A stretch of DNA of 64,000 nt from Clostridia bacterium (GTDB lineage Bacteria > Bacillota > Clostridia > Oscillospirales > CAG-272). Numbering within the stretch: the stretch's first letter is position 1; every line of letters starts with the position of its first letter. Shown here one piece after another: positions 1-7,410 of the stretch. A model generated the notes under the pieces. The model did not search any database, was not told where the DNA came from, and saw only the letters and a program-made list of their open reading frames with translations. The translations under genes were made by a program, and so were the position numbers. The stretch is from assembly GCA_017416185.1 (NCBI GenBank), contig JAFQDF010000015.1, forward strand, positions 30,400 to 94,399, written 5' to 3'.

Positions 1-40
1 ACATAAAGTGAACGTTTTTTCGGTTTTATTCGTTAAGATA

Positions 41-55
41 GTTCACAAAGTGAAC
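41..55. promoter_or_regulatory. Operator-like palindrome upstream of the PTS/LtaS-like genes
   Basis: GTTCACAAAGTGAAC is a perfect inverted repeat with 6-base arms and a 3-base centre, about 40 bases upstream of the -35 box at 94. The half AAAGTGAACG also occurs at about 5-14. The shape suits a dimeric regulator; the regulator is not identifiable from the window. Confidence 0.35.
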
Positions 56-93
56 GGTCTGTCTGTAAACTCTTAATTTGTGTATATTTACTC

Positions 94-122
94 TTGTAAA
101 CCTATCAAGGTTTTGTTATAAT
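94..122 (+). promoter_or_regulatory. SigA-type promoter for the PTS IIC-like gene
   Basis: TTGTAA (94-99), a 17-base spacer and a perfect TATAAT (117-122). A G/C-rich hairpin (about 142-160) lies in the short leader before the start at 184. No other promoter is seen before the next gene, so it probably drives both. Confidence 0.6.
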
Positions 123-183
123 GTATCTATGCTTGAAATCAGGGGTGCTGCGGCAGCCCCGCGAACGGAGTGTTCTTTAGGTT

Positions 184-1224
184 ATGAAAAGTTTTTTTAA
201 GAGATATTTTATCGACGGACTTGGAGCAATGGCTCAGGGTCTGTTTTCCACCCTTATAATCGGAACCATACTTGCACAGATAGGTAAGCTTGTGACAGGT
301 TACGTAAGTGCTGATTTCGGTGCTTACATAGCTATAGCCGCAGGCTTTGCCAAGACTGTTACAGGTGCGGGCATCGGTGTTGCGGTGGCTGTAAAATTCG
401 GAGCAACTCCCATCCTTACCGCTGCAACCGCAGTATGCGGTATGCTGGGTGCGTTTCCTGTTGTGGAAAAGTTCGCCTTCGGTGTTCCGGGTGAGCCTCT
501 CGGTGCCTTTGTTGCGGCTCTGATTGCCTGTGAGATAGGCGGTCTTGTTGCGGGAAAGACAAAGCTTGATATAGTGCTTACTCCGCTTGTGGCGATCTCT
601 GCAGGTTCCCTTACCGCATTTCTTGTTTCCGCGCCTATTTCCGCCTTTATGAGCTGGCTCGGCTCTCTTGTTAATTACAACGTTGAAAAGAATCCTATAC
701 TCGGAGGTATTATTGTTGCCGCCCTTATGGGAATAATACTTACTTTGCCTATTTCCTCTGCGGCGGTCGGAATCTCCATGAAGCTTACCGGTATAGCTGC
801 CGGTGCAGCCTGTGTCGGCTGTTGCTGTCAGATGATAGGCTTTGCCGTTGCAAGCTACCGTGACAACGGTGCCGGCGGTCTTATCTCTCAGGGTATAGGA
901 ACCTCTATGATCCAGATACCCAATATTATGAAGAAGCCTGCTATATGGCTTGCTCCTACTCTTGCTTCTGCTGTGCTGGGTCCTGTGTCCTCGGCTCTTC
1001 TTAAAATGACCAATACACCCACAGGCTCGGGTATGGGTACCTCGGGACTTGTTGGACAGTTTGAGGCATTTGCCGATATGGCTCCCGACTTCGGTGTCTG
1101 GCAGATCCTTGTTATGATACTTGTTATGCATTTTCTGCTTCCCGCACTTTTCACTCTTGGCTTTGACTGGGTGTTTGTCCGTCTGGGCTGGGTCAAGAAG
1201 GGTGATATGAAGCTTCCAAGGTGA
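184..1224 (+). CDS. PTS IIC-like membrane protein (PTS_EIIC_2/PfoR-like family)
   Basis: A 346-residue, very hydrophobic protein with about eight to ten membrane segments and many Gly/Ala-rich helices. It resembles the PTS_EIIC_2 family, which includes PfoR of Clostridium perfringens, described as a putative toxin regulator although it looks like a sugar-PTS IIC permease. Seen here: the N-terminal SFFKRYFIDGLGAMAQGLFS stretch and repeated glycine-rich loops. There is no IIA or IIB domain and no such gene beside it, so sugar phosphorylation cannot be shown. The stop is 4 bases before the next start, so the two are probably co-transcribed. Substrate unknown. Confidence 0.75.
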   Translation: MKSFFKRYFIDGLGAMAQGLFSTLIIGTILAQIGKLVTGYVSADFGAYIAIAAGFAKTVTGAGIGVAVAVKFGATPILTAATAVCGMLGAFPVVEKFAFGVPGEPLGAFVAALIACEIGGLVAGKTKLDIVLTPLVAISAGSLTAFLVSAPISAFMSWLGSLVNYNVEKNPILGGIIVAALMGIILTLPISSAAVGISMKLTGIAAGAACVGCCCQMIGFAVASYRDNGAGGLISQGIGTSMIQIPNIMKKPAIWLAPTLASAVLGPVSSALLKMTNTPTGSGMGTSGLVGQFEAFADMAPDFGVWQILVMILVMHFLLPALFTLGFDWVFVRLGWVKKGDMKLPR

Positions 1225-1228
1225 TTTT

Positions 1229-3190
1229 ATGGAAAAAAAACGCAAAAAATTTCTCGACCGGCCCTATTTTTCCTGGGTGACGGTTTCCCTTATAACCTAT
1301 CTTGCACTTGAATGTATCAATCAGCGCAGCTTTGTTGAGCTGTGTCGGTATATTGTGCTTCGTCCCTATTCCTTCATTCTCAATCTTGCCATAGTAATGC
1401 TCAGCTACAGCGTCGCTCTTTTTGTAAAGAGAAGGCTGTTCAGCTTCACTGTTACAGGGCTTTTGTGGACGGTTATGGGAGTTATCAATCTCATAGTTCT
1501 CGTTCAGCGAAACACACAGTTCAACTGCAGTGATATATTTATTTTCAAATACGGAATTCTCATAAGTCCGAGATATCTGAGCGTTATTCATTATATCCTT
1601 ATAGCGGTGGGTATTGTCGGTGCGGTAGTTGCAACGGTGATACTGCATAAGAAGGGCTATCTGTCCCGCAGTGAAAACTCCAAGCGGCACAGTTCTGTTG
1701 CGGTAGGTGTGCTTGCCGTTGTAATTCTCACTATGGGTATAGTTGGAAACGTGACAGGTCTGCTTATGCCGAGATTTACCAATATCAATCAAGGCTATAA
1801 GAACAACGGATTTATATATGCCTTCTTCTGCTCGGTGGCGGAAATCGGTGTTGATGAGCCTGAGAATTATACCGAGGGCTCGGTGGAGGCTATTATTTCG
1901 GATTTCAAAGAGAACAGCGCAGGGAAGCTCAAGCCCAACGTTATCTTTGTTCAGCTTGAATCCTTTATAGATCCCAAGGAATTCGTGGGAATTGAGTTTG
2001 CCTCCGATCCCGTGCCTAATTTCACACGTCTGAAGGAAAGCTGTCCCTCGGGACATCTTAACGTTTCGGTGCTTGGCGGCGGAACTGCAAACACCGAGTT
2101 TGAGATCCTTACGGGAATGAATATCAACGATTTCGGTACCATTGAGCTTCCTTACGAAAGCTTTCTTGACAGCAATACCTGTGAGACTATGGCATATAAC
2201 TGCAAGGCTCTTGGATACAAGACTCACGCTATTCACAATTTCAGTGCAGGCTTTTATATGCGTAACAAGGTGTTTGCCAATATGGGTTTTGATACCTTTA
2301 CCTCCTTTGAGTATATGACCGACGTGGAATACAATCCCATCGGCTGGGCAAAGGATATGATAATGGAGAGATATATCCGTCTGGCCCTTGATTCCACTCC
2401 TGAGCGTGATTTTATACAGGCGATAACCGTTCAGGGTCACGGCTCTTATCCTACAGACTTTGATGACAGCGAAAGGGATGCTGCCACCACCTATTCAAGT
2501 TCTGATATTGAGGATTACCGTTCCCAGATAGATTATTACGTTTCGCAGATATCCGAAATGGATGAATTTATCGGGTCGCTGACCGATTCTCTCAAGGACT
2601 TTGAGGAGCCTACGGTCATAGCCTTCTACGGTGACCATCTGCCGGGTATCTCTCTTACCGAGGATATGCTGGAAACAGGCAGTCTTTACAAGACCGAATA
2701 CGTTATATGGTCAAATTTTGATATCGAAGCTCCCGACAGAGATCTTTGTACCTATCAGCTTGCTGCATACGTTCAGACCCTTGCGGGACATAGCTCGGGT
2801 CAGATAACCAAGCTACACCAGACCTATATGGACACCCCCGAATATGAGGAATACTTAAAGGTCCTTGAATATGATATCATCGAGGGCGATATGCTGACCT
2901 ACGGTAGCGAAAATCCCTTTGAACCTTCGGAGCTTGAATTCGGTGTTGAGGATATCCTTATAACCGATATTACCTATGTTGATAAGAGTCTTTACGTAAC
3001 GGGTGAAAACTTTAACGAGCATTCGTCGGTATATATCAACGGTAACAGAAAGAATACCGAATATATTAATTCAACCACCCTGCTTGTAAAGGGTGTAAGG
3101 GTCAGAGAAGGGGACAAGATAGCCGTTGCTCAGATGAGCTATCAGATGCCCTGGACGTATTTGTCAAAAACAGAAGAATATGAGTATTAA
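1229..3190 (+). CDS. LTA synthase family membrane sulfatase (LtaS-like)
   Basis: 653 residues. The N-terminal 180 or so hold about five membrane helices, followed by an extracellular alkaline-phosphatase/sulfatase-fold domain. Metal and catalytic positions expected for LtaS-type phosphoglycerol transferases are visible: Glu244 in QLESF, the candidate nucleophile Thr286 in GGGTANTEF, and Asp-His in FYGDHLPG. About 85 further residues at the C-terminus look like a small beta domain not needed for catalysis. Family enzymes polymerise glycerol-phosphate onto lipid or glycan anchors, or modify surface glycans. Whether this one makes lipoteichoic acid cannot be told. Starts 4 bases after the PTS IIC-like gene. 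Confidence 0.85.
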   Translation: MEKKRKKFLDRPYFSWVTVSLITYLALECINQRSFVELCRYIVLRPYSFILNLAIVMLSYSVALFVKRRLFSFTVTGLLWTVMGVINLIVLVQRNTQFNCSDIFIFKYGILISPRYLSVIHYILIAVGIVGAVVATVILHKKGYLSRSENSKRHSSVAVGVLAVVILTMGIVGNVTGLLMPRFTNINQGYKNNGFIYAFFCSVAEIGVDEPENYTEGSVEAIISDFKENSAGKLKPNVIFVQLESFIDPKEFVGIEFASDPVPNFTRLKESCPSGHLNVSVLGGGTANTEFEILTGMNINDFGTIELPYESFLDSNTCETMAYNCKALGYKTHAIHNFSAGFYMRNKVFANMGFDTFTSFEYMTDVEYNPIGWAKDMIMERYIRLALDSTPERDFIQAITVQGHGSYPTDFDDSERDAATTYSSSDIEDYRSQIDYYVSQISEMDEFIGSLTDSLKDFEEPTVIAFYGDHLPGISLTEDMLETGSLYKTEYVIWSNFDIEAPDRDLCTYQLAAYVQTLAGHSSGQITKLHQTYMDTPEYEEYLKVLEYDIIEGDMLTYGSENPFEPSELEFGVEDILITDITYVDKSLYVTGENFNEHSSVYINGNRKNTEYINSTTLLVKGVRVREGDKIAVAQMSYQMPWTYLSKTEEYEY

Positions 3191-3191
3191 T

Positions 3192-3215
3192 AAAGCCGTG
3201 CGATTGCACGGCTTT
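3192..3215. terminator. Hairpin between convergent genes
   Basis: Ten-base stem AAAGCCGTGC/GCACGGCTTT with a 4-base loop, directly after the LtaS-like stop. The T tract is short, so it may be weak on either strand. Confidence 0.6.
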
Positions 3216-3225
3216 AGTTATGAGT

Positions 3226-3270
3226 TTGGAGTTTAGAACGGAGAGTTCTTAGTTGCACTCTGCAACTAAG
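3226..3270 (-). repeat. Tract-plus-hairpin element over the NagB-like stop codon
   Basis: A gagttt/ggagttt tract (about 3223-3245) abuts a 10-base stem CTTAGTTGCA/TGCAACTAAG (3248-3257 and 3261-3270) with a 3-base loop. The stop codon of the minus-strand gene lies inside the stem. The layout matches the other hairpin-and-tract elements in the window, but the tract sequence is different. Confidence 0.45.
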
Positions 3271-4187
3271 GGACCCTTAAGCTCCTTAAGATAGAAGAGT
3301 CTGCCGGGGAGGGTAGGGATGAAGGTGGAGGTGATGTTCATATCCGGTCCGTAATGGAGGGTGGTGAGGAAGCTCATACCCTGCCAGCTCATACCTCTGC
3401 CCAGCATACCGTCTGCACCGCCGATAGCATAATCAGCCTGTAAGAAGAGTCCGGGGCCGATGGTGTTGGCTCTGCAGGGAACAAGTGTGGTTCTGGACTT
3501 GAAGGATGTGATGGCATTCTGCTCGATGGTAAGGGGATGGAGCTTTGCCGCAATACGGTGGGTCTGCTTCTTCCACTCATCAACAGAGTCAAACTCATCT
3601 GCAAACTGGGGCTCCCAGAAAGCGATGTGGCACATTCTGCCGATACCGTAAACAAGAACAAGCTTTGCGCCCTCAGCCTTGAGAGAGGCGATCTTTTCTG
3701 CATATGTAGGAAGATTTTCCTTGGTGGCAAAATTTCTCTGTGCTTCGGGAACGGTGTACTTGCCGAGCTTGTTGAAGAACGCCTGCTTCATAGAATACTC
3801 AAAGGATGCGGAGTTGGTGTTGGGGAGAGTATTACCTTCATCGTCTGACCACTCGTCCATATTGAAGGTGTAAACGTGGTCACAGGACACCTTCCACTCG
3901 CGAAGGAAGTATACTGCCCAACGGTACATACCCATAGGACCTACGGGAAGGATCATAGCGCACTTTCTGCCTGCGTCGCGGGTTTCCTTGATCTGCATAG
4001 CGATCTCGTGACCCATAAGCACGTCGAACTCGGCTACGTTTTCGCATTCCTGAACGTTGAACTTCTTGTTCCAGAAATCCTCTCTCTTTGTTCCTTTTTC
4101 GCAGCAGGCATCTATCTTTGCCATATCCCATCCCTTGGGATAAAAGCCGTCAAGAAGGCTGCCCTTTACAGTTGACATAAAATCCAT
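3249..4187 (-). CDS. NagB-like sugar-phosphate isomerase/deaminase homologue with altered active site
   Basis: 312 residues, slightly longer than the usual 240-270 of glucosamine-6-phosphate deaminase. The FNMDEW stretch matches the FNMDEY substrate motif, and [13 protein letters not shown] matches the loop usually read G-x-G-x-D-G-H-I-A-F-N-E-P. In that loop the His and Glu are kept, but the Asp (Asp141 in E. coli NagB, the catalytic base) is Met and the next Gly is Cys. It may therefore act on another substrate, work differently or be non-catalytic. It lies downstream of a PIG-L deacetylase and a GH127-like gene on the same strand, suggesting amino-sugar or glycan handling. RBS GAGG lies 9 bases before the ATG. 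Confidence 0.75.
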   Translation of the reverse strand: MDFMSTVKGSLLDGFYPKGWDMAKIDACCEKGTKREDFWNKKFNVQECENVAEFDVLMGHEIAMQIKETRDAGRKCAMILPVGPMGMYRWAVYFLREWKVSCDHVYTFNMDEWSDDEGNTLPNTNSASFEYSMKQAFFNKLGKYTVPEAQRNFATKENLPTYAEKIASLKAEGAKLVLVYGIGRMCHIAFWEPQFADEFDSVDEWKKQTHRIAAKLHPLTIEQNAITSFKSRTTLVPCRANTIGPGLFLQADYAIGGADGMLGRGMSWQGMSFLTTLHYGPDMNITSTFIPTLPGRLFYLKELKGPLVAECN

Positions 4188-4242
4188 AATGTTTACCTCG
4201 TGTAATATTTATAGTTTATTTAGATTGTTAGTTTATTTCAAT

Positions 4243-4311
4243 AATGCAGAATGCAAAATGCACAATGCAAAATTGAGGTGATTTTTGTTGCATTAAAGCA
4301 ACAAAAATTCC
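4243..4311. repeat. Hairpin-plus-TGC-tract intergenic element, copy A
   Basis: A tract of repeated aatgcaaaatgc units (4243-4273) is followed by an imperfect hairpin, TTTTTGTTGC/GCAACAAAAA around a 6-base loop (about 4280-4307). The tract is the reverse complement of that at 4450-4485, so two inverted copies bracket the AT-rich 4312-4420 stretch, where I see no gene. Together these fill the 313-base gap between PIG-L and the NagB-like gene. Confidence 0.6.
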
Positions 4312-4421
4312 ATTTAATTATATAAGAGTTTGTTGATATTTGTTGTCTAATCAAATAAATGCAACATACATAAAGCAAAGTAATAAATCAAAGAATACAG
4401 TTAACTTGAAATAAGATGTAG

Positions 4422-4520
4422 CTTTTCGACCTTAAGGGAGAAAATCCTCCAAAATTTTGCATTTTGCATTGTGCATTTTGCATTCAAAGAGATTATTGCC
4501 TTAAGGCAATAATCTCTTTG
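4422..4520. repeat. Hairpin-tract-hairpin intergenic element, copy B, overlapping the PIG-L stop
   Basis: An imperfect hairpin with a TTAA loop (about 4422-4449) is followed by a TGC-rich tract (4450-4485). Then comes a perfect 36-base palindrome (4485-4520), arms 16 bases, centred on TTAA. The PIG-L stop codon (4501-4503) lies in the palindrome centre, so the last six or so residues of that protein are encoded by the element. The hairpin could end minus-strand transcription. Confidence 0.6.
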
Positions 4521-5205
4521 TTACCACCTTCGGATAACAAAGCTCCTCGGTAAAGCCTTCTGCGTATGCACAGTTGGACTGATAGCCTCTGAACTTACTG
4601 CAGGTACGTACAAAGTCACAGAAATCAATGTGATCGTGGTCACGCATCCACTTGATCTGGCTTTCGTGGCATTCGAGCATCTGAAGCTTAAGCTCGATCT
4701 CGTCGGTGATGTCAACGTACATCGTGGGTTCAAACTTCATTCCCGCCAGATTATCCATATAGTAGATGGGAGTAACCTTGGAGGCAGGATGCTCACCCGG
4801 AACGTACTGAGGGCAGGATGCCGCAAAGCAGGCGGAGAACACCATCTTCTGAACCTCTAAATGGTCGGGCATATAGTCGGTGGGGGAGTGGGTTATGATA
4901 AAGTCGGGGTCTGCATATCTCATAACCTGCATCAGCTTGTCTCTCTGCTCATAATCATTGGCGTTGGGACGAAGATCGCCGATATCAAGGGATATGACCT
5001 CAATGCCTGCAAGTGCGCCTGCACGCTCGGCCTCACCGTTACGCATAGGACCAAGCTCGTGGGGTGGGATCACCACGTGACCCATATTGCCGTTACATAC
5101 GTGGCAAACTATAACTCTGTCTCCGCGCTTGACACACTTTGCAAGAGTGCCTGCACAGGATATCTCAATGTCGTCGGGATGACACCCGATTGCTAAAACA
5201 TTCAT
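4501..5205 (-). CDS. PIG-L family N-acetylglucosaminyl deacetylase
   Basis: 234 residues with the LmbE/PIG-L fold. The N-terminal HPDD motif (His9, Asp11, Asp12) and a distal PDH motif (Asp114-His115) supply the expected zinc ligands His9, Asp12 and His115. Family members remove acetyl groups from GlcNAc-type sugars or related conjugates such as mycothiol/bacillithiol precursors. The partner here is a NagB-like gene downstream and a GH127-like hydrolase upstream, which suggests catabolism of N-acetylated sugars rather than thiol synthesis. There is no signal peptide, so it is cytoplasmic. RBS AGAGG lies 9 bases before the ATG. The C-terminal tail falls in an intergenic hairpin element. Confidence 0.85.
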   Translation of the reverse strand: MNVLAIGCHPDDIEISCAGTLAKCVKRGDRVIVCHVCNGNMGHVVIPPHELGPMRNGEAERAGALAGIEVISLDIGDLRPNANDYEQRDKLMQVMRYADPDFIITHSPTDYMPDHLEVQKMVFSACFAASCPQYVPGEHPASKVTPIYYMDNLAGMKFEPTMYVDITDEIELKLQMLECHESQIKWMRDHDHIDFCDFVRTCSKFRGYQSNCAYAEGFTEELCYPKVVTKRLLP

Positions 5206-5239
5206 TTATTTATACCTCTTATCAAATACAATTATATGG

Positions 5240-5301
5240 AGATTTTGTCCTAAGGGACAAAATCTTCAATAATTCCGCATTCCGCATTCCGCACTCTGCA
5301 T
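5240..5301. repeat. Hairpin-plus-tract intergenic element, copy C
   Basis: Perfect 11-base stem AGATTTTGTCC/GGACAAAATCT with a 4-base loop (5240-5265), then a tract of attccgc/actctgc units (5271-5301) that runs up to the GH127-like stop codon. Same plan as copies A and B with a different stem sequence. Confidence 0.6.
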
Positions 5302-7203
5302 TTACTTGCCCTTCGGCATTTCCGTCATTCTCAGCTTGGGAGCGCCGTAGGGCAGAAGCTTAACCCGTTCTGTTTCGGAGATGGGGGTGCGGTCCGCAGG
5401 AACGGTGTTGGGAACGGTACCCTCAAAGCCTTCCTTGCAGCCCCAGTTGATCTTATGCATATTTGCGTAAGCTACGATGGGCGGATTCTTAGACGAGAAG
5501 GGGATCGTGTAATCGTCTACCTCCTCAAATTCTACCTTGTTGTCAGAGTATGCATAATTCCAGTCGGACGCAGGCTTGAGATCGTAGTCACAGTAAGGGA
5601 ATTTACGCTCAATTCCTTCCTCTGTGAACTCGCGGCGGTACCATTCTTCCTTGATGGGAAGAGAGTAGAGAAGCGCGCCGCGCTTGAGAGCGTACATATC
5701 ACGGGGACGTTCAACGAACTCCACCTTCTGGTCAAATACTACGTTGATGGCAGTCTCACCCTCCCAGGTACGGGAGATGATATACTTCTTGCCTACCTCT
5801 ACAGCCTCACCGTCTACGGTGGCTGAGTTAAGGGTAGAGGGAATAACGATCTCAAAATCAAACTCTACGGGCTTGTCGGTCTTAACCGTATATGTAAGAG
5901 TATCTCTGAAGGGATACATAGTATCAAGGTCGACAGAAACCTTTACACCCTTGATATCAAGAATTACCTTGGAGGGAACGTGGGCAACGGAGGCAAGACC
6001 TGTCTCGCTTCTCATAAACGCAGAGAGCACAAGCTTGGGCCAACCCTGACCGAAGTTAGCGGTACAACAGCCGTAGTTAGGTTCAAGACCGAACATATTC
6101 CCCTCGTAGCCGTTGGAGCCGAAGGGGGATTCCTCGTGGGTTCCGGGGAAGCGGATACAAGCGATCTGGTTAGCCTGCTGGTCGTACTGACGTACCCACA
6201 TATCGTCGCTTGTTCCTGCGGGAAGGGCATTGAATGCAAGAGCCTCAAGACGGTCTACCCACTTTTCCTTGCCGGTGATGGCATAGAGCCACTCATAGGA
6301 ATACATAGCCTCAACAACACCGCAAAGCTCTGTTCCTCTGGTGGGGTCATCTCCTGCAAGACATTCGTCACCGGTGAAGTAGCCTGTGGGTGTTCCGTGA
6401 TATTTGTGAAGGGTAGAGAGCATATATTCCGCAAACTCGTCCTCGTCAACCTCTCTGCCTTCGTATGCAAGGAATCTGGAAGCCATAGCCTCGGACTTAA
6501 GAGCCATAGCCAGGTTTACGACGTGGGTGTGCAGACGCCATACGTTGGGTCTGTCGTGAGCTTTTTCGTCTCTCCAGCGGTAGAAGATCTTATGGAAGTC
6601 GGCACCCTCAAATTCAAGGAGTCTGCAAAGCTCTATAAGCCACTCCTCCTCGCAGCGGTCGTACATCCAGTATACTGCAATGAGACCCTCGTACCATCTG
6701 AACTGACCCCAGGACTTAAGGGCGGTATGCTCAAGACGGAATTTGAGGTTTTTGAGTATTCTGTATATTACGTTGGGAATGCGTTCATCCCCGGAGCAGT
6801 CGTAATAGACGATAAGTGCCTTACATATAAGTAATACAGCCCATTCATCGAAGTTGTCAAACTCCTCCTGAGTGTTACAGGGGCAGATCCAACCGTCGTG
6901 GTAGGGGATATCCGGGGTGTTCTCCTGCTTGGAAAGGATAAATTCAACATATTTTTTAGCTACTGCTATAAGCTCCTCGTCACCGAGCAGGTAAGCCATG
7001 GGGATAAAGCCGTCAAGCCAATAGGGAACTCTCTCCCAGCCCTCCTTGTCGCCGCCTATCCACTGGCTGTTGCGTACATCCGGCCAAACCTTGTGAAGGT
7101 TACCGCAAAGACCTTTAGCCTGTAGCTTCAACTGCTCAAGGATCCATCCCTTTGCTTCTATCTCCTTGGTGGTGAGCATAGAGTAACGGTGATTGTTCTT
7201 CAT
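5302..7203 (-). CDS. GH127-like (DUF1680) beta-L-arabinofuranosidase family protein
   Basis: 633 residues; (alpha/alpha)6-barrel N-terminal part followed by beta domains. The GH127 zinc/nucleophile cluster is present: Glu292 and Cys294 in TELCG, and Cys379-Cys380 in NYGCC, matching Glu338, Cys340, Cys417 and Cys418 of HypBA1. WERVPYWLDG near residue 56 is also typical. Family enzymes release beta-L-arabinofuranose or related sugars; the actual substrate here is not clear. No signal peptide, so oligosaccharides would be cleaved inside the cell. First gene of the minus-strand group with PIG-L and the NagB-like gene. RBS AGGAG lies 8 bases before the ATG. Confidence 0.85.
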   Translation of the reverse strand: MKNNHRYSMLTTKEIEAKGWILEQLKLQAKGLCGNLHKVWPDVRNSQWIGGDKEGWERVPYWLDGFIPMAYLLGDEELIAVAKKYVEFILSKQENTPDIPYHDGWICPCNTQEEFDNFDEWAVLLICKALIVYYDCSGDERIPNVIYRILKNLKFRLEHTALKSWGQFRWYEGLIAVYWMYDRCEEEWLIELCRLLEFEGADFHKIFYRWRDEKAHDRPNVWRLHTHVVNLAMALKSEAMASRFLAYEGREVDEDEFAEYMLSTLHKYHGTPTGYFTGDECLAGDDPTRGTELCGVVEAMYSYEWLYAITGKEKWVDRLEALAFNALPAGTSDDMWVRQYDQQANQIACIRFPGTHEESPFGSNGYEGNMFGLEPNYGCCTANFGQGWPKLVLSAFMRSETGLASVAHVPSKVILDIKGVKVSVDLDTMYPFRDTLTYTVKTDKPVEFDFEIVIPSTLNSATVDGEAVEVGKKYIISRTWEGETAINVVFDQKVEFVERPRDMYALKRGALLYSLPIKEEWYRREFTEEGIERKFPYCDYDLKPASDWNYAYSDNKVEFEEVDDYTIPFSSKNPPIVAYANMHKINWGCKEGFEGTVPNTVPADRTPISETERVKLLPYGAPKLRMTEMPKGK

Positions 7204-7235
7204 AGTGTGTCTCCTGATAATAAATATTCCTTTTA

Positions 7236-7264
7236 ATTATATCACCACGGCGGTGATAATTCAA
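7236..7264 (-). promoter_or_regulatory. Promoter with embedded palindrome for the GH127-like operon
   Basis: On the minus strand TTGAAT (7259-7264), 17 bases and TATAAT (7236-7241). The spacer is filled by an inverted repeat TATCACC-5-GGTGATA (7240-7258), the shape and position of a repressor operator. The regulator is not in the window. Confidence 0.55.
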
Positions 7265-7344
7265 GTGTTTTTATGGATTATTTAAGTCTAATGTTTAATA
7301 TTTAAACTGCCTGTAAATATTTTTTACATAATATTTGTCATTTG

Positions 7345-7373
7345 TTGACACTTTTTTTGCGGTATGATATATT
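7345..7373 (+). promoter_or_regulatory. Promoter of the first solute-binding protein gene
   Basis: TTGACA (7345-7350), 17 bases, TATATT (7368-7373), with the start codon about 38 bases further on. Confidence 0.65.
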
Positions 7374-7410
7374 CTAATCATACAAATATCAACTAAAAAG
7401 AGGTATATTA

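Noticed and set aside
1193..2440. Minus-strand 415-codon frame
   Set aside because: Antisense to the LtaS-like gene; no RBS and no protein family resemblance.
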